A DNA stretch of 53,463 nucleotides from VGXO01 sp964614695 (GCA_964614695.1 CAZTMB010000007.1:1-53463), one strand, 5' to 3'. Numbered from the stretch's first letter, positions 42,883-51,778 are shown. Numbers and translations: made by a program. The notes: a model not told the origin generated them from the letters alone.

Positions 42883-43952
42883 TCAGCCACGTTCGCCGCT
42901 CCGATCCTCACGTCGTGCCGCGGCGAGGGCCTCCAGCGCCGCAAGCGGCATCGCCTCCATCGCGGCATCCTCCGCAGCCGGCGGCTCCGCGGCGAGATCG
43001 ACCTTCCACGCGGCGCCGCGCTCATGATCGCTGTTGAGCATGAGAAGGCCCGGGCAGACCGCTTCGGCTCCGGTCTCCGCGAAGCCGTGGCCGACGCAGC
43101 AGAGCTTGACGCCCCACGCGTCGCGAAGCTTCGCCACCTGCTTCATGTCGTGTCCGCGACCCCACACCATGACATAGGCGTCGCCAGCCGGGCGGGCGTA
43201 GTCGAGGTCGTCGAGCCTCCGGTCGAGGACCGACGGGTCGANNNNNNNNNNNNNNNNNNNNNNNNNNNNNNNNNNNNNNNNNNNNNNNNNNNNNNNNNNN
43301 NNNNNNNNNNNNNNNNNNNNNNNNNNNNNNNNNNNNNNNNNGCCGGGCGGGCGTAGTCGAGGTCGTCGAGCCTCCGGTCGAGGACCGACGGGTCGAACTT
43401 CGCCATCGCCGCCGGAGCCGGCAGCGAGTGGCTGCAGAGGATTCCCGACTCGGTGCGGACCGCGAGCGGCATCGCGCGGATGAACCTCGCGATCGCCTCG
43501 GCGACGCGATCGGCCTCGTCTCCGAAGACCCAGTCGAGGCCGTCGTCGAAGAGCGCGACGTTGTCGCCGCCGCCCTTGCTCACCGCGTCGCCGTTCATCT
43601 GCGCCAGCTCGTGGTTGGCGAGCAGCGGATGGACCTGGCCGGGGAAGGAAAGCGCGAGTTCGGCGACCCGCCCGAGCATGCGATGGCTCAGGTCGACGCC
43701 GTTGACGAGCCGGTCGCCGTGGATCAGCTCCTGCAGGATCACATGGCGGTCGGCGCCGCGCTCGAGGCCCGCGAAGGACAGGATTCGCGAGAGCTGCAGC
43801 GGACTGTCGTGCAGATCGCCGGTGACGACGAGGCTGCCCGTGCGCGGCAGATGCACCGTCGAGCCTCGGCGAGGGGAAAGCGAGAGGATCGACTCCGCGG
43901 CGCGATCCATGAGATCGCAGAACGCCCCGGGATCGGTGAGCGCGTCGGACAT
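42883..43952 (-). CDS. Calcineurin-like metallophosphoesterase, interrupted by an assembly gap
   Basis: As scaffolded the frame is broken by 100 N (43242-43341). Collapsing the 55-bp duplicate that flanks the gap gives an uninterrupted 304-residue protein (611 + 304 bases, divisible by three). It has the PPP-like motifs TGDLHDSP (first metal site), LANHELAQM (GNHE-type), CSHSLPAP and CCVGHG, in the right order, so it is likely an active phosphoprotein phosphatase or nucleotide phosphatase. The start at ATG 43952 is six bases after the DUF1573 stop. It precedes tsaB by 22 bp. Confidence 0.8.
43187..43396. repeat. Scaffold gap of 100 N flanked by an exact 55-bp repeat
   Basis: Bases 43187-43241 and 43342-43396 are identical over 55 bp, and 43242-43341 are exactly 100 N. 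This pattern is what is left when two contigs that overlap by their k-mer length are joined by a default gap instead of being merged. The duplication plus gap (155 bp) is not a multiple of three and breaks the phosphoesterase gene. Removing it restores the gene. Confidence 0.9.
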
Positions 43953-43958
43953 GGAGGC

Positions 43959-45062
43959 TCAGCGACCGATCACGGCGACGAGCGGGATCTCGCCGGCGCC
44001 GCTGGCCGTCTCGATGCGCAGGACGCCTTCGACGATGCCCGTGAAGCCCGCACGCGACGAGAAGCCGAGCGAGAGCACGACCGAACCGTCGCCGGCGGGC
44101 CGCGTGCCGAGGAGACGCACCGAGAGATCGGGCGTCCCGGTCGACACCGAACGGACGTCGCCCCAGTCGCGACGCACGATCGCGCCGCGGCCGCGGGGGT
44201 TGTAGTGGTCGATCTGGAACTCCTCGATCTTCTCGCCGCCCTCGGCGATGCGTCCGAGGTTGACGAGCTGCTCCTTCGCGATCCAGTAGCGGGCGTAGCG
44301 GCCCATGTCGGCCTTGCTGCCGGTGCAGTCGTGGCGGATCCGCAGCGGGACGATCGGGCAGTCGGGATGGTCGGTGACGACGATCCACCACAGCGGCATG
44401 CGCTCGCAGGAGATGCCGGCGATGTTCCACGCGAGGCGCTGCGCGCTCTGCGGACCCTGCGGCGGTGGACCGTCGAACACCGGCGGGCGGCCGCCGGAGG
44501 AAAGGATCGTGAAGGGCTTGCCGTCGATCGAGGACATCGCGAACGAGCCGGCGACGCGTCCCTTCAGCCCGTCGACGAAGGCGGGATCGACGCGGATCGG
44601 CAGCGTCACGTCGCCGCCGATGCGAGCGGTCAGCGGCTGCTGCACGCCTTCGATCACGATGTTGACGGTGGCGTCCTTGTAGCCCGGCGTCGGTGGTGCA
44701 TCGAAGACCGCCTCGAGGTCGATCGAGCCTCCCGCGGGAATCGACTTGCCCACGATGTCGTCGACGGTCGTGCAGCGGCAACTCGGACTCGCCGCCCGAA
44801 CCTTGAGCGCGATGGGCCCGCTGTTGACGATCTTGAAGGTCCGTCGGTGCTGCGAGTTCGGAGGCACGACGCCGAGCTCGATGACCGGCGGCTCGACACG
44901 GACCGGGCTCACGGTCGTCGAGGCTGGGAAGCGGTCGCCGCCGGGCTGCGGGGGCGGCGGGCCGGGAGGCGACTGCGCCGAGGCCGTCGCGAGCGGCGCG
45001 AGAAGGAGAAGCGTCGAGGCGAGAATCGCGAGGCGACCGTGGCGGAGTCGAAATGAACGCAT
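43959..45062 (-). CDS. DUF1573 domain secreted protein
   Basis: A 367-residue exported protein. Residues 1-29 form a signal peptide ending ATASAQS, followed by a Pro-rich linker. DUF1573 comes next: PPVIELGVVPPNSQHRRTFKI, then SPSCRCTTVDD (the SCxC box) and VFDAPPTPGYKDATVNI, an immunoglobulin-like all-beta fold. The rest contains further beta segments and several isolated Cys. Planctomycetes and Bacteroidetes have many such proteins of unknown role. First gene of the cluster leading to tsaB; divergent from the ABC operon, with 211 bp between in which no gene is seen. Confidence 0.82.
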   Translation of the reverse strand: MRSFRLRHGRLAILASTLLLLAPLATASAQSPPGPPPPQPGGDRFPASTTVSPVRVEPPVIELGVVPPNSQHRRTFKIVNSGPIALKVRAASPSCRCTTVDDIVGKSIPAGGSIDLEAVFDAPPTPGYKDATVNIVIEGVQQPLTARIGGDVTLPIRVDPAFVDGLKGRVAGSFAMSSIDGKPFTILSSGGRPPVFDGPPPQGPQSAQRLAWNIAGISCERMPLWWIVVTDHPDCPIVPLRIRHDCTGSKADMGRYARYWIAKEQLVNLGRIAEGGEKIEEFQIDHYNPRGRGAIVRRDWGDVRSVSTGTPDLSVRLLGTRPAGDGSVVLSLGFSSRAGFTGIVEGVLRIETASGAGEIPLVAVIGR

Positions 45063-45273
45063 GGGCGGAGTGTAGGTCGCGGGTTCGCGACGACCGGCGG
45101 CGGACGGTGGTGTGTCCGACCCGCCGCGATGGGCCCGGAGCTTCGCGATCGCGGCATGCGATTGTTCAAGGACGTCTCGCCCGCCGCGCCGGCGGAGCCC
45201 TCGGCGTCTCGGGCGCTCTCCATTCGTCTCCATGCTGCAACGCCGCCGACGGGCTTCCGTACCATCGCCAACC

Positions 45274-46254
45274 ATGTCTTCCGAGTTCGCCGTCGATCTG
45301 TCCGGCGTCCGCAAGCGCTACCGCGGCGTCGAGGCGTTGCGCGGAGCCGACCTGCAGATCCGCGAAGGCGAGATCTTCGGGCTTCTCGGCCCCAACGGCG
45401 CCGGCAAGAGCACGCTGGTCAAGATCCTTCTGACGCTCGTGCGGCCGACCGGGGGCTCGGGACGCGTGCTCGGTCGGCCGCTCGGCGATCGGGCCACGCT
45501 CGCTCGCGTGGGCTACCTCCCCGAGAACCTCCGATTCCCCGAGTACCTCACCGCCCGCCAGGCGATCGACTACTTCGGGTCGCTGGCGAAGGTCCCTCGC
45601 CCGCAGCGGCGAACCCGCATCGCGGAACTCCTCGAGACGGTGGGCATGTCGGCGTGGGCGGATCGCCCGGTGCGGACCTATTCGAAGGGCATGCGGCAGC
45701 GGGTCGGGCTTGCGGTGTCGCTCGTCAACGATCCGGATCTGCTCGTGCTCGATGAGCCGACCGACGGCGTCGATCCCGTCGGCCGCAAGGAGATCCGCGA
45801 TGTGCTCGTCGCCGCGGCGCAGGCGGGTCGACGCAGCGTGCTTCTCAACAGCCATCTGCTGAGCGAGGTCGAGGCGACCTGCACGCGGGTGGCGATCCTC
45901 AACCAGGGACAGGTGCTCGCCCAAGGCACGATCGCGGAACTCTCCGGCGGCGATCGCCGCTACGAGATCGAGATCGACGGCGAGGCGGAGCCGCTTGCGG
46001 AGCCGATCCTGCGGCAGATCGAGGCGATGGGCGGAAGCGTCGATCGTTTCGAGGGACGCTGGCGCCTGGCGGTGCCCGGGCACGATGCGGCGCAGGTGCA
46101 GCCGCTGCTCGACGCGCTTCGCGCCGCCGGCCGCACCGTGCGCTCGCTTCGGCCGGTGCAGTCGAGCCTCGAGGAGCTCTTCGTGCGAGCGGTCGCGGCG
46201 GACGGATCCCGCTCTCGCCCCGGCGGCGTGCTCAGGAAGGGGGCGTTCGGCTGA
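45274..46254 (+). CDS. ABC-2 type transporter ATP-binding protein
   Basis: A 326-residue ATPase subunit. Walker A is GPNGAGKST (residues 37-45), the signature is YSKGMRQRVG, Walker B reads LLVLDEPTDGVDP, and the switch His is in NSHLLSEVE. The last 85 residues are a separate C-terminal domain as in NatA/CcmA-type exporter ATPases (YEIEIDGEAEPL, then LEELFVRAV). The gene ends in TGATG, overlapping the permease start by one base, so it forms a two-gene transporter with the next protein. Substrate unknown. Confidence 0.92.
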   Translation: MSSEFAVDLSGVRKRYRGVEALRGADLQIREGEIFGLLGPNGAGKSTLVKILLTLVRPTGGSGRVLGRPLGDRATLARVGYLPENLRFPEYLTARQAIDYFGSLAKVPRPQRRTRIAELLETVGMSAWADRPVRTYSKGMRQRVGLAVSLVNDPDLLVLDEPTDGVDPVGRKEIRDVLVAAAQAGRRSVLLNSHLLSEVEATCTRVAILNQGQVLAQGTIAELSGGDRRYEIEIDGEAEPLAEPILRQIEAMGGSVDRFEGRWRLAVPGHDAAQVQPLLDALRAAGRTVRSLRPVQSSLEELFVRAVAADGSRSRPGGVLRKGAFG

Positions 46255-47444
46255 TGCAGGCCACGGCGCTCCTTCTCGACAGCCTTCGCATGCTGCGGAG
46301 CCGCAAGCTCTTCTGGATCAGCCTCGGCATCTCGATGCTCGTGATGCTCGCGTACGCCTCGATCGGCTTCGGCGAGAACGGGCTGAGCCTCTTCTTCGGC
46401 GCGTGGGAGCTCGAGGATCCCTTCTTCATCGAGGGCAGCCCGTGGGCGAAGGCGCTCTACCTCGGGATCTACTCGAACCTCGTGGTCACGATCTGGCTGA
46501 GCTGGGCGGCGACGATCCTGGCGCTCGTCTCGACCAGTTCGGTCTTCCCCGACTTCATGAGCGCCGGATCGATCGAGATGGTGCTCTCGAAGCCGATCTC
46601 GCGGGTGCGGGTCTTCCTGATCAAGTTCCTCGGCAGCCTGCTCTTCGTCTTCGTGCAGGTGCTGCTCTTCTGCACCGGCGTCTTCATCTGCGTCGGCGTC
46701 CGGATCGACGAGTGGATCTGGCCGATCTTCGCCGCGGTCCCGCTGGTCACGATCTTCTTCTCCTACCTGTACGCGTTCAACGTGCTGATGGGTCTCGTCA
46801 CGCGAAGCGGCCTGGCGGCGCTGCTCTTCACGGCGCTCTTCTGGTTCCTGCTCTTCGCGGTGCAGTTCGGCGAAGGTGGGCTCTCGACGATCGCCACCGA
46901 GCAGTCGGTGCGGCTCGAGCGGCTCGAGGAGCGGATGGCGGATCAGCAGTCGCGGCTCGACCGCATCGCTGACTCCGAGCGCCCGAGCGAGCAGCGAGCC
47001 CGCGAGCGCCTCGAGACCGAACTCGAGGCGAATCGCACCCGCGCCGACGAGGCCCGGCAGCGGCTCGAGGCGATCGAGGGCTGGCTTCGGCCGCTCGAGA
47101 TCGCGATGGCGGTGCTGCCCAAGAACCAACAGACGATCGGGCTGCTCGATCGGTGGCTCGCGCCGGACAGCCGCTACACGATGACCGAGATCATGCTCGG
47201 GGAGTACCGCGAGGACGAGCCGAGCACGCCACCGCCGGCGATCGAGGACGGCGACGAGCTGAGCGAAGAGGAGTCCCGCGCGGCGAGACGCGAGGAGCGC
47301 CGCGCGACGCAGCGCGAGTCGGCGCGACGCGCGCTCGGCGAGGATCGCGAGACTTCCGCGTGGTTCATCATCGGCACGAGCCTCGCCTTCGAAGCGTTCG
47401 TCCTCGGGCTGGCTGCGCTGATCTTCGCCCGCCGCGACTTCTGA
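46254..47444 (+). CDS. ABC-2 type transporter permease with coiled-coil insertion
   Basis: A 396-residue membrane subunit. The N-terminal helix (KLFWISLGISMLVMLAY) is followed by an acidic exposed loop, then helices near 80-100, 125-150 and 160-205. A long charged coiled coil fills about 215-285 (SVRLERLEERMADQQSRLDRI and the ETELEANRTRADEARQRLE heptads). A final helix (about 365-390, TSLAFEAFVLGLAALIF) ends in RRDF, as expected for ABC-2 permeases. The coiled coil is unusual for this size class and may mediate partner binding. It forms a unit with the upstream ATPase. Confidence 0.85.
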   Translation: MQATALLLDSLRMLRSRKLFWISLGISMLVMLAYASIGFGENGLSLFFGAWELEDPFFIEGSPWAKALYLGIYSNLVVTIWLSWAATILALVSTSSVFPDFMSAGSIEMVLSKPISRVRVFLIKFLGSLLFVFVQVLLFCTGVFICVGVRIDEWIWPIFAAVPLVTIFFSYLYAFNVLMGLVTRSGLAALLFTALFWFLLFAVQFGEGGLSTIATEQSVRLERLEERMADQQSRLDRIADSERPSEQRARERLETELEANRTRADEARQRLEAIEGWLRPLEIAMAVLPKNQQTIGLLDRWLAPDSRYTMTEIMLGEYREDEPSTPPPAIEDGDELSEEESRAARREERRATQRESARRALGEDRETSAWFIIGTSLAFEAFVLGLAALIFARRDF

Positions 47445-47459
47445 CGACGACAACGGTGC

Positions 47460-48323
47460 TCAAGGCAAGGGCGGCGCCGGCGCGTTGGGCGAGGCTTCGC
47501 CCGAGAGTTGGCGGCTTCGCGCGTCCGCCGCGACGATCGCATCGGCGACGGCAGGCTCCATGCCCCATCGCTCGAACTGCTCGAGTGCCGCGGCGGTCGT
47601 ACCGCCACGGCTCGTGACCGCATCGCGCAAGGTCGCAGGGTCCGCGCCATCCTCGACGAGCATCGCGCCCGCGCCGCGGATCGTGCGCGAGACGAGTGCT
47701 CGCGCGACCGCGGCGGAGAGTCCGATTCTCTTCGCCGCCTGCTCCATGCACTCGGCGAGGCGGAACACGTAGGCGGGACCCGAGCCGCTCACCGCCGTCA
47801 CCGCGTGGAACTGCGCCTCCGGGACCTCGACGATCTCGCCGACGGCGTTGAAGATCTCGCGGACGAACGCTCGCTCCTGCGGAGTCGCGCGGCCTGCGGC
47901 GATCGCGGTGATGCCGAGGCCGAGCCTCGCCGGCGTGTTCGGCATGGCCCGCACGACGCGAACCCGTCCGCCGCATTCGCGTTCGATGCGATCGCTTCCG
48001 ATGCCGGCCATGACCGAGACGAGCAGCCGAGTCGAGTCCTCGCCAGGAATCGCGGGGAGCGCCGAGATCGCGGCCGCCACCTCGGGCCACCTCTGCGGCT
48101 TGACGGCGATGAGAAGCGCCGGCGCTCCGGCCGCTTGCGCGGGATCGTCGGCCGCGCGGAGTCCCAGGCGTTCCGCCGCGGCCCGGGCTGGCGCCGAGGG
48201 ATCGATCGCGATCACCTCGCGCGGATGCAGCGTGCGGTGCCGAATCGCGCCCTCGACGATCGCGGAGCCGAGGTTTCCGAACCCAAGGAGCGCGAGGCGG
48301 AGCGGCAGCCGGTCGGAGTCCAT
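47460..48323 (-). CDS. proC: Pyrroline-5-carboxylate reductase
   Basis: A 287-residue enzyme for the last step of proline synthesis, reducing pyrroline-5-carboxylate with NAD(P)H. The Rossmann turn is LGFGNLGSA (residues 13-21); downstream are VKPQRWPEV, RAMPNTPARLG, SGSGPAYVF and DAVTSRGGTTAAAL, all family signatures. Length is normal. It is divergent from accA with 80 bp between, and convergent with the ABC permease 15 bp away. Confidence 0.96.
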   Translation of the reverse strand: MDSDRLPLRLALLGFGNLGSAIVEGAIRHRTLHPREVIAIDPSAPARAAAERLGLRAADDPAQAAGAPALLIAVKPQRWPEVAAAISALPAIPGEDSTRLLVSVMAGIGSDRIERECGGRVRVVRAMPNTPARLGLGITAIAAGRATPQERAFVREIFNAVGEIVEVPEAQFHAVTAVSGSGPAYVFRLAECMEQAAKRIGLSAAVARALVSRTIRGAGAMLVEDGADPATLRDAVTSRGGTTAAALEQFERWGMEPAVADAIVAADARSRQLSGEASPNAPAPPLP

Positions 48324-48403
48324 GCCGCGAGGATCGGCAGGGCTCCCCGAGGTGTCAATCGGAGGCTTCGTTCCGGGGTGGCGGCGCCGTACACTTTCCG
48401 CCC

Positions 48404-49408
48404 ATGTCAGGCGTCGCCCACGAGTTCGACTTCGAAGCGCCCGTCCTCGAGATCGAGCGGCAGATCGCCGCGATCGAGGCTCGCCCCGACGCGGCGTCCT
48501 TCGCTCGCGAGATCGGCGAGCTTCGCGAGACCAGGGATCGGCTTCTCGTCAAGACCTACGAGTCGCTCACGCCCTGGCAGACCGTCAAGGTCTCGCGGCA
48601 CCCGATGCGTCCGCAGAGCACCGACCTGATCGACCTCATGTGCCGCGACTTCGTGGAGCTGCACGGCGATCGGGCGTTCGCGGACGATCCCGCGATCGTC
48701 ACGGGCTTCGGCCGCATCCGATCCCACAAGGTGCTCGTGGTCGGGCATCGCCGCGGCCGCACCACCGCGGAGAAGATCCGATGCAACTTCGGCTGTGCGC
48801 ATCCGGAGGGCTATCGCAAGGCGTTGGCGAAGATGCGGCTCGCCGAGAAGTTCCGCCTGCCGATCGTGACGCTCATCGACACCAAGGGCGCGTATCCGGG
48901 CGTCGGCGCCGAGCAGCGGGGGCAGGCCGAGTCGATCGCGCGGAACCTGCTCGAGATGAGCCGGCTGCACACGCCGATCGTGTGCATCGTGATCGGAGAG
49001 GGCGGGTCGGGCGGTGCGCTCGGCATCGGGGTCGGCGACCGCGTCGCGATGCTGCAGCACGCGTGGTACTCGGTGATCAGCCCCGAAGGCTGCGCTGCGA
49101 TCCTCTGGAAGCAGGCCAACGAGCGGACCAACGAGTTGGCCGCCTCCGCCCTGAAGTTGACCGCCCGGGACAACCTCTCGAATGCGCTGATCGACGCGGT
49201 CATCGAGGAGCCGCCCGGCGGAGCCCATCGCGATCCCAAGGCGGCTGCCGAGAAGCTTCAGGACTGGATCGTCGACCAGCTCAACGATCTCACCCGGCTG
49301 AAGGCCGAGACCCTCGTCCGCCGGCGGTTCGAGAAGTTCCGGACGATCGGCATGGTCGGCTCGCTTCCCGCGACGGCCGGCAGCGAGCCGGTTCCGCCGT
49401 TGGGTTGA
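48404..49408 (+). CDS. accA: Acetyl-CoA carboxylase carboxyltransferase subunit alpha
   Basis: A 334-residue subunit of the bacterial acetyl-CoA carboxylase, catalysing carboxyl transfer from carboxybiotin to acetyl-CoA for fatty acid synthesis. Family segments are EFDFEAPVLEIERQI at the N-terminus, FVELHGDRAFADDPAIV, RCNFGCAHPEGYRKAL, TLIDTKGAYPGVGAEQRGQ and GEGGSGGALGI. Length fits. accD, accB and accC are not in this window. The only neighbour in the same direction is the DksA-like gene, 451 bp downstream. Confidence 0.96.
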   Translation: MSGVAHEFDFEAPVLEIERQIAAIEARPDAASFAREIGELRETRDRLLVKTYESLTPWQTVKVSRHPMRPQSTDLIDLMCRDFVELHGDRAFADDPAIVTGFGRIRSHKVLVVGHRRGRTTAEKIRCNFGCAHPEGYRKALAKMRLAEKFRLPIVTLIDTKGAYPGVGAEQRGQAESIARNLLEMSRLHTPIVCIVIGEGGSGGALGIGVGDRVAMLQHAWYSVISPEGCAAILWKQANERTNELAASALKLTARDNLSNALIDAVIEEPPGGAHRDPKAAAEKLQDWIVDQLNDLTRLKAETLVRRRFEKFRTIGMVGSLPATAGSEPVPPLG

Positions 49409-49859
49409 GAGGACCGGCGATGGTCGGACGAAGCGGGCGACTTCCGGCGGGAACCCGGCTCGGCGGTCGACGGGCGGAGGAGGCGTCGTCTCGGAGTCGT
49501 CCTGTCGGGCCGCTCCGGCGGACAGGCCGCAGGAACGTCGGGCCGTACCGACGACGATTCGGGTCCTCGATGCCGGAGCGGTTCGGGTTCTCCCGTCGTT
49601 GACCGGGTGGATCGGCACGGCTACTTTTTGCGGCTCTCCGCCACCAAGGACCGCTGGGTCCGAGAATGCGGCAGCGAGCCCCGACCTTCGGGACCGTCCG
49701 ATCGACGGCTTCTGAAGGCCTCTCCGCCCCCCGAGTCGTGCCGGGTGGATCGCGTCGGTCGCTCTGATTCGCCGACCTCCGTCGGCGCTTCGCGTGTCCC
49801 CTTCGACCCGGACCGCCCCCAGTCCGCTCCGCGGCGCGTCCCCAAGAAAGGCTTGATTC
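49409..49859 (+). other. 451-bp non-coding interval upstream of the DksA-like gene
   Basis: No convincing gene lies in this stretch; the open frame that crosses it reads as noise upstream of lspA. It holds a candidate promoter (49599-49627) and a GGACC/GGTCC mini-hairpin at about 49649-49662. If the promoter is used, the transcript carries a leader of roughly 225 bases, long enough for regulatory RNA structure, but no known riboswitch pattern is recognised. Confidence 0.5.
49599..49627 (+). promoter_or_regulatory. Candidate sigma70-type promoter upstream of the DksA-like gene
   Basis: TTGACC (49599-49604, five of six bases matching the -35 consensus) is separated by 17 bases from TACTTT (49622-49627, a weak -10). 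The region is T-rich against a very GC-rich background. Only position and spacing support it. Confidence 0.25.
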
Positions 49860-51083
49860 GTGCCCAAGAGTCCTTCTCGCGGTTCCGCCGGCAAGTCGAG
49901 TTCATCCACGAGCAAGAAGAAGGCAGCAGCTTCGACCGCGAAGGCCGGCAAGGCGGCGAAGCCGAAGGTCTCGAAGGCCGCGGAGCCCTCGAAGCCCGCG
50001 AAGGCTTCCAAGGCCGCGCGTCCCAAGAGTCCCTCGAACGCCTCGACGGGTCCGAAGGCAAAGGCCCCCGCGAAGCCTGCGGGCTCCGCGAAGAAGGGTT
50101 CCAAGGCGGTCGCGCCGAAGCCCAGTGCTGCCGGATCGAAGAAGGCTTCACCGGCCGCGATCAAGTCTGCGGCGACCGCGAAGCCTTCCACGGCTGCGTC
50201 GAAGAGCGCGGCCAAGTCCGCCACGAACGCCAAGGCCGGACCCAAGTCCGGGGCGAAGTCCGGAGCCAAGACCGAGGCGAAGACCGAGACCAAGTCGGGC
50301 GGCAAGGTCGCCAAGGTTGCCCCGAAGGCGTCGGCGAAGGCCGCCGGCGTGGCCAAGCCGGCGGCGCCGGCGAAGGGCGAGAAGAAGGCGAAGGCTCCGA
50401 AGTCGGCCGAGTCCAAGAAGGCTGCTCCGGCCCCTGCAGCGAAGGCATCGAAGTCCCCGAAGGCGGCGAAGGCGACCAAGTCGGCAGGGCGACGCGGTGC
50501 CTCGAAGGAACCGGCGAATCCGCGTTCGGTCGCCGCGGCCGCGGTGTCTCGCTCCGAAGCGGGAGACAGTGGCGGCTACATGTTCATCAACGGTCGCCGC
50601 GTTCGGATGATCTCGACCAAGGGCCTGTCGATTCCCAAGCGGGCGAAGGCGGCGCCGGTCGAGGAGGTTTCGCCGGAAGCCGAAGCGGAGCGGATCCGTG
50701 CGATCAAGACCAAGCTCTCCGAGTCGGACCTCACCCACTACCGCGAACTCCTGCTCGAGAAGCGTCGCGAGCTCGTCGGCGTCGTGAACGTGATGGAGGA
50801 GGAGGCGCTTCGCTCAAGCGGCGGCAACCTCTCGAACATGCCCTTGCACATGGCCGATGTCGGCAGCGACACCTACGACCAGGACTTCACCCTTGGCATG
50901 GCCGAGGCGGAGCGCCGGCTTCTCGGCGAGATCGATGCGGCGATCGGTCGGATCGCCGATCGCACCTACGGCGTCTGCCAGATGACCGGAAAGCCGATCC
51001 CGAAGGTGCGCCTCAACGCGAAGCCGTGGGCGAAGTACACGATCGAGGCGGCTCGCCTCGTCGAGGCCGGTCAGGCGCGGTGA
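49860..51083 (+). CDS. DksA/TraR-family protein with histone-H1-like N-terminal arm
   Basis: A 407-residue protein. The start is GTG 49860, preceded by AAGAAAGG. Residues 1 to about 225 are low-complexity Lys/Ala/Ser/Pro (KKKAAAST, KAGKAAKPK, PAAPAKGEKKAKAP), like histone H1 tails. Residues 228-245 (GGYMFINGRRVRM) link to the DksA domain: a coiled coil (LTHYRELLLEKRRELVGVVNVME), a DVGSDTYDQDFTLGMAEAE tip-like stretch, and a remnant zinc finger YGVCQMTGKPIPKVRLNAKPWAKY with one Cys instead of four. Canonical DksA (about 150 residues) binds RNA polymerase; this version could also bind DNA. Its stop overlaps the lspA GTG. Confidence 0.85.
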   Translation: MPKSPSRGSAGKSSSSTSKKKAAASTAKAGKAAKPKVSKAAEPSKPAKASKAARPKSPSNASTGPKAKAPAKPAGSAKKGSKAVAPKPSAAGSKKASPAAIKSAATAKPSTAASKSAAKSATNAKAGPKSGAKSGAKTEAKTETKSGGKVAKVAPKASAKAAGVAKPAAPAKGEKKAKAPKSAESKKAAPAPAAKASKSPKAAKATKSAGRRGASKEPANPRSVAAAAVSRSEAGDSGGYMFINGRRVRMISTKGLSIPKRAKAAPVEEVSPEAEAERIRAIKTKLSESDLTHYRELLLEKRRELVGVVNVMEEEALRSSGGNLSNMPLHMADVGSDTYDQDFTLGMAEAERRLLGEIDAAIGRIADRTYGVCQMTGKPIPKVRLNAKPWAKYTIEAARLVEAGQAR

Positions 51084-51778
51084 GCGCTCCGGCGGAACGC
51101 TTCGTGCAGGATCCCCATTCGCTCGGCGGCACACCGATCCGCGCCTGGCGGAGTCCTGTCGCGTGGATGGTCCTGCTCGGCACGTTCTTCGCGGGCCTCG
51201 CATTCGACCTGTGGACGAAGTACTGGTCCTTCGAGCACGTGGCGGGAGAGCCGGTCGTGCTGGTGCCGGGCCAGCTCGTCGAAGACCCCGACTACCGCCT
51301 TCCGTGGCACCCCGGCGTGCAGGTCGTGCCGCCGGACCTCCTCGACTTCCACCTGGTGCTCAATCAGGGGGCCGTGTTCGGGATCGGGCAGCAGCGTCGC
51401 GTCGCCTTCATCGGGCTCACGGTCGTCGCGATCGCGGCGGGACTCGCGGTGTTTGCGCGGTGGACCGATCGCCGGGCGCATCTTTCCCATCTCGCGATCG
51501 GGCTCATTCTGGCCGGCGGCATCGGCAACCTCTACGACCGCGTCGTCTACGGCGCGGTGCGCGACTTCCTTCACCTCTTTCCGCGACGCGATCTTCCCTT
51601 CGGACTGCATTGGCCCGGCGGCAGCAGCGAGATCTTCCCGTGGGTCTTCAACATCGCGGACGTGCTGCTGCTGATCGGGATGGGGCTGCTGCTCATTCAG
51701 GCGGCGCGGGCCGATCGGGAGGAGCGTCGCCGAGGGCAGGCGGCGCAACGCCTCGAGACGGCAACCGCCTCGAGCTGA
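51080..51778 (+). CDS. lspA: Lipoprotein signal peptidase (signal peptidase II)
   Basis: A 232-residue inner-membrane aspartic protease that cleaves prolipoprotein signal peptides. Helix 1 contains LAFDLWTKYW; the family motif LNQGAVFGI is at 94-102; the catalytic Asp are D153 (GNLYDRV) and D194 (NIADVLLLIG). An insertion of about 30 residues between helix 1 and the LNQGA motif makes it longer than E. coli LspA (164). The GTG start at 51080 overlaps the preceding stop as GTGA. Its likely clients include the several lipoproteins encoded in this window. Confidence 0.93.
   Translation: MSAPAERFVQDPHSLGGTPIRAWRSPVAWMVLLGTFFAGLAFDLWTKYWSFEHVAGEPVVLVPGQLVEDPDYRLPWHPGVQVVPPDLLDFHLVLNQGAVFGIGQQRRVAFIGLTVVAIAAGLAVFARWTDRRAHLSHLAIGLILAGGIGNLYDRVVYGAVRDFLHLFPRRDLPFGLHWPGGSSEIFPWVFNIADVLLLIGMGLLLIQAARADREERRRGQAAQRLETATASS

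Noticed and set aside
42883..43952. A frameshifted or duplicated phosphoesterase (biological tandem duplication)
   Set aside because: The 55-bp identity plus exactly 100 N is an assembly signature; collapse yields one intact gene.
48407..50479. A 690-codon minus-strand frame with Phe/Ala-rich repeats opposite accA and the DksA-like gene
   Set aside because: The Phe/Ala repeat is just the complement of the Lys/Ala-rich arm codons (AAG/GCC); no real protein features.
50080..50600. Repeated AAGGCC-type units read as a possible CRISPR or satellite array
   Set aside because: They are codon-level repetition of Lys-Ala in an open frame, with no constant repeat length or spacers.
49607..51778. A 723-codon frame extending upstream of lspA through the DksA-like gene
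   Set aside because: The part before 51080 is the +1 shadow of the Lys/Ala arm; lspA features begin only after GTG 51080.
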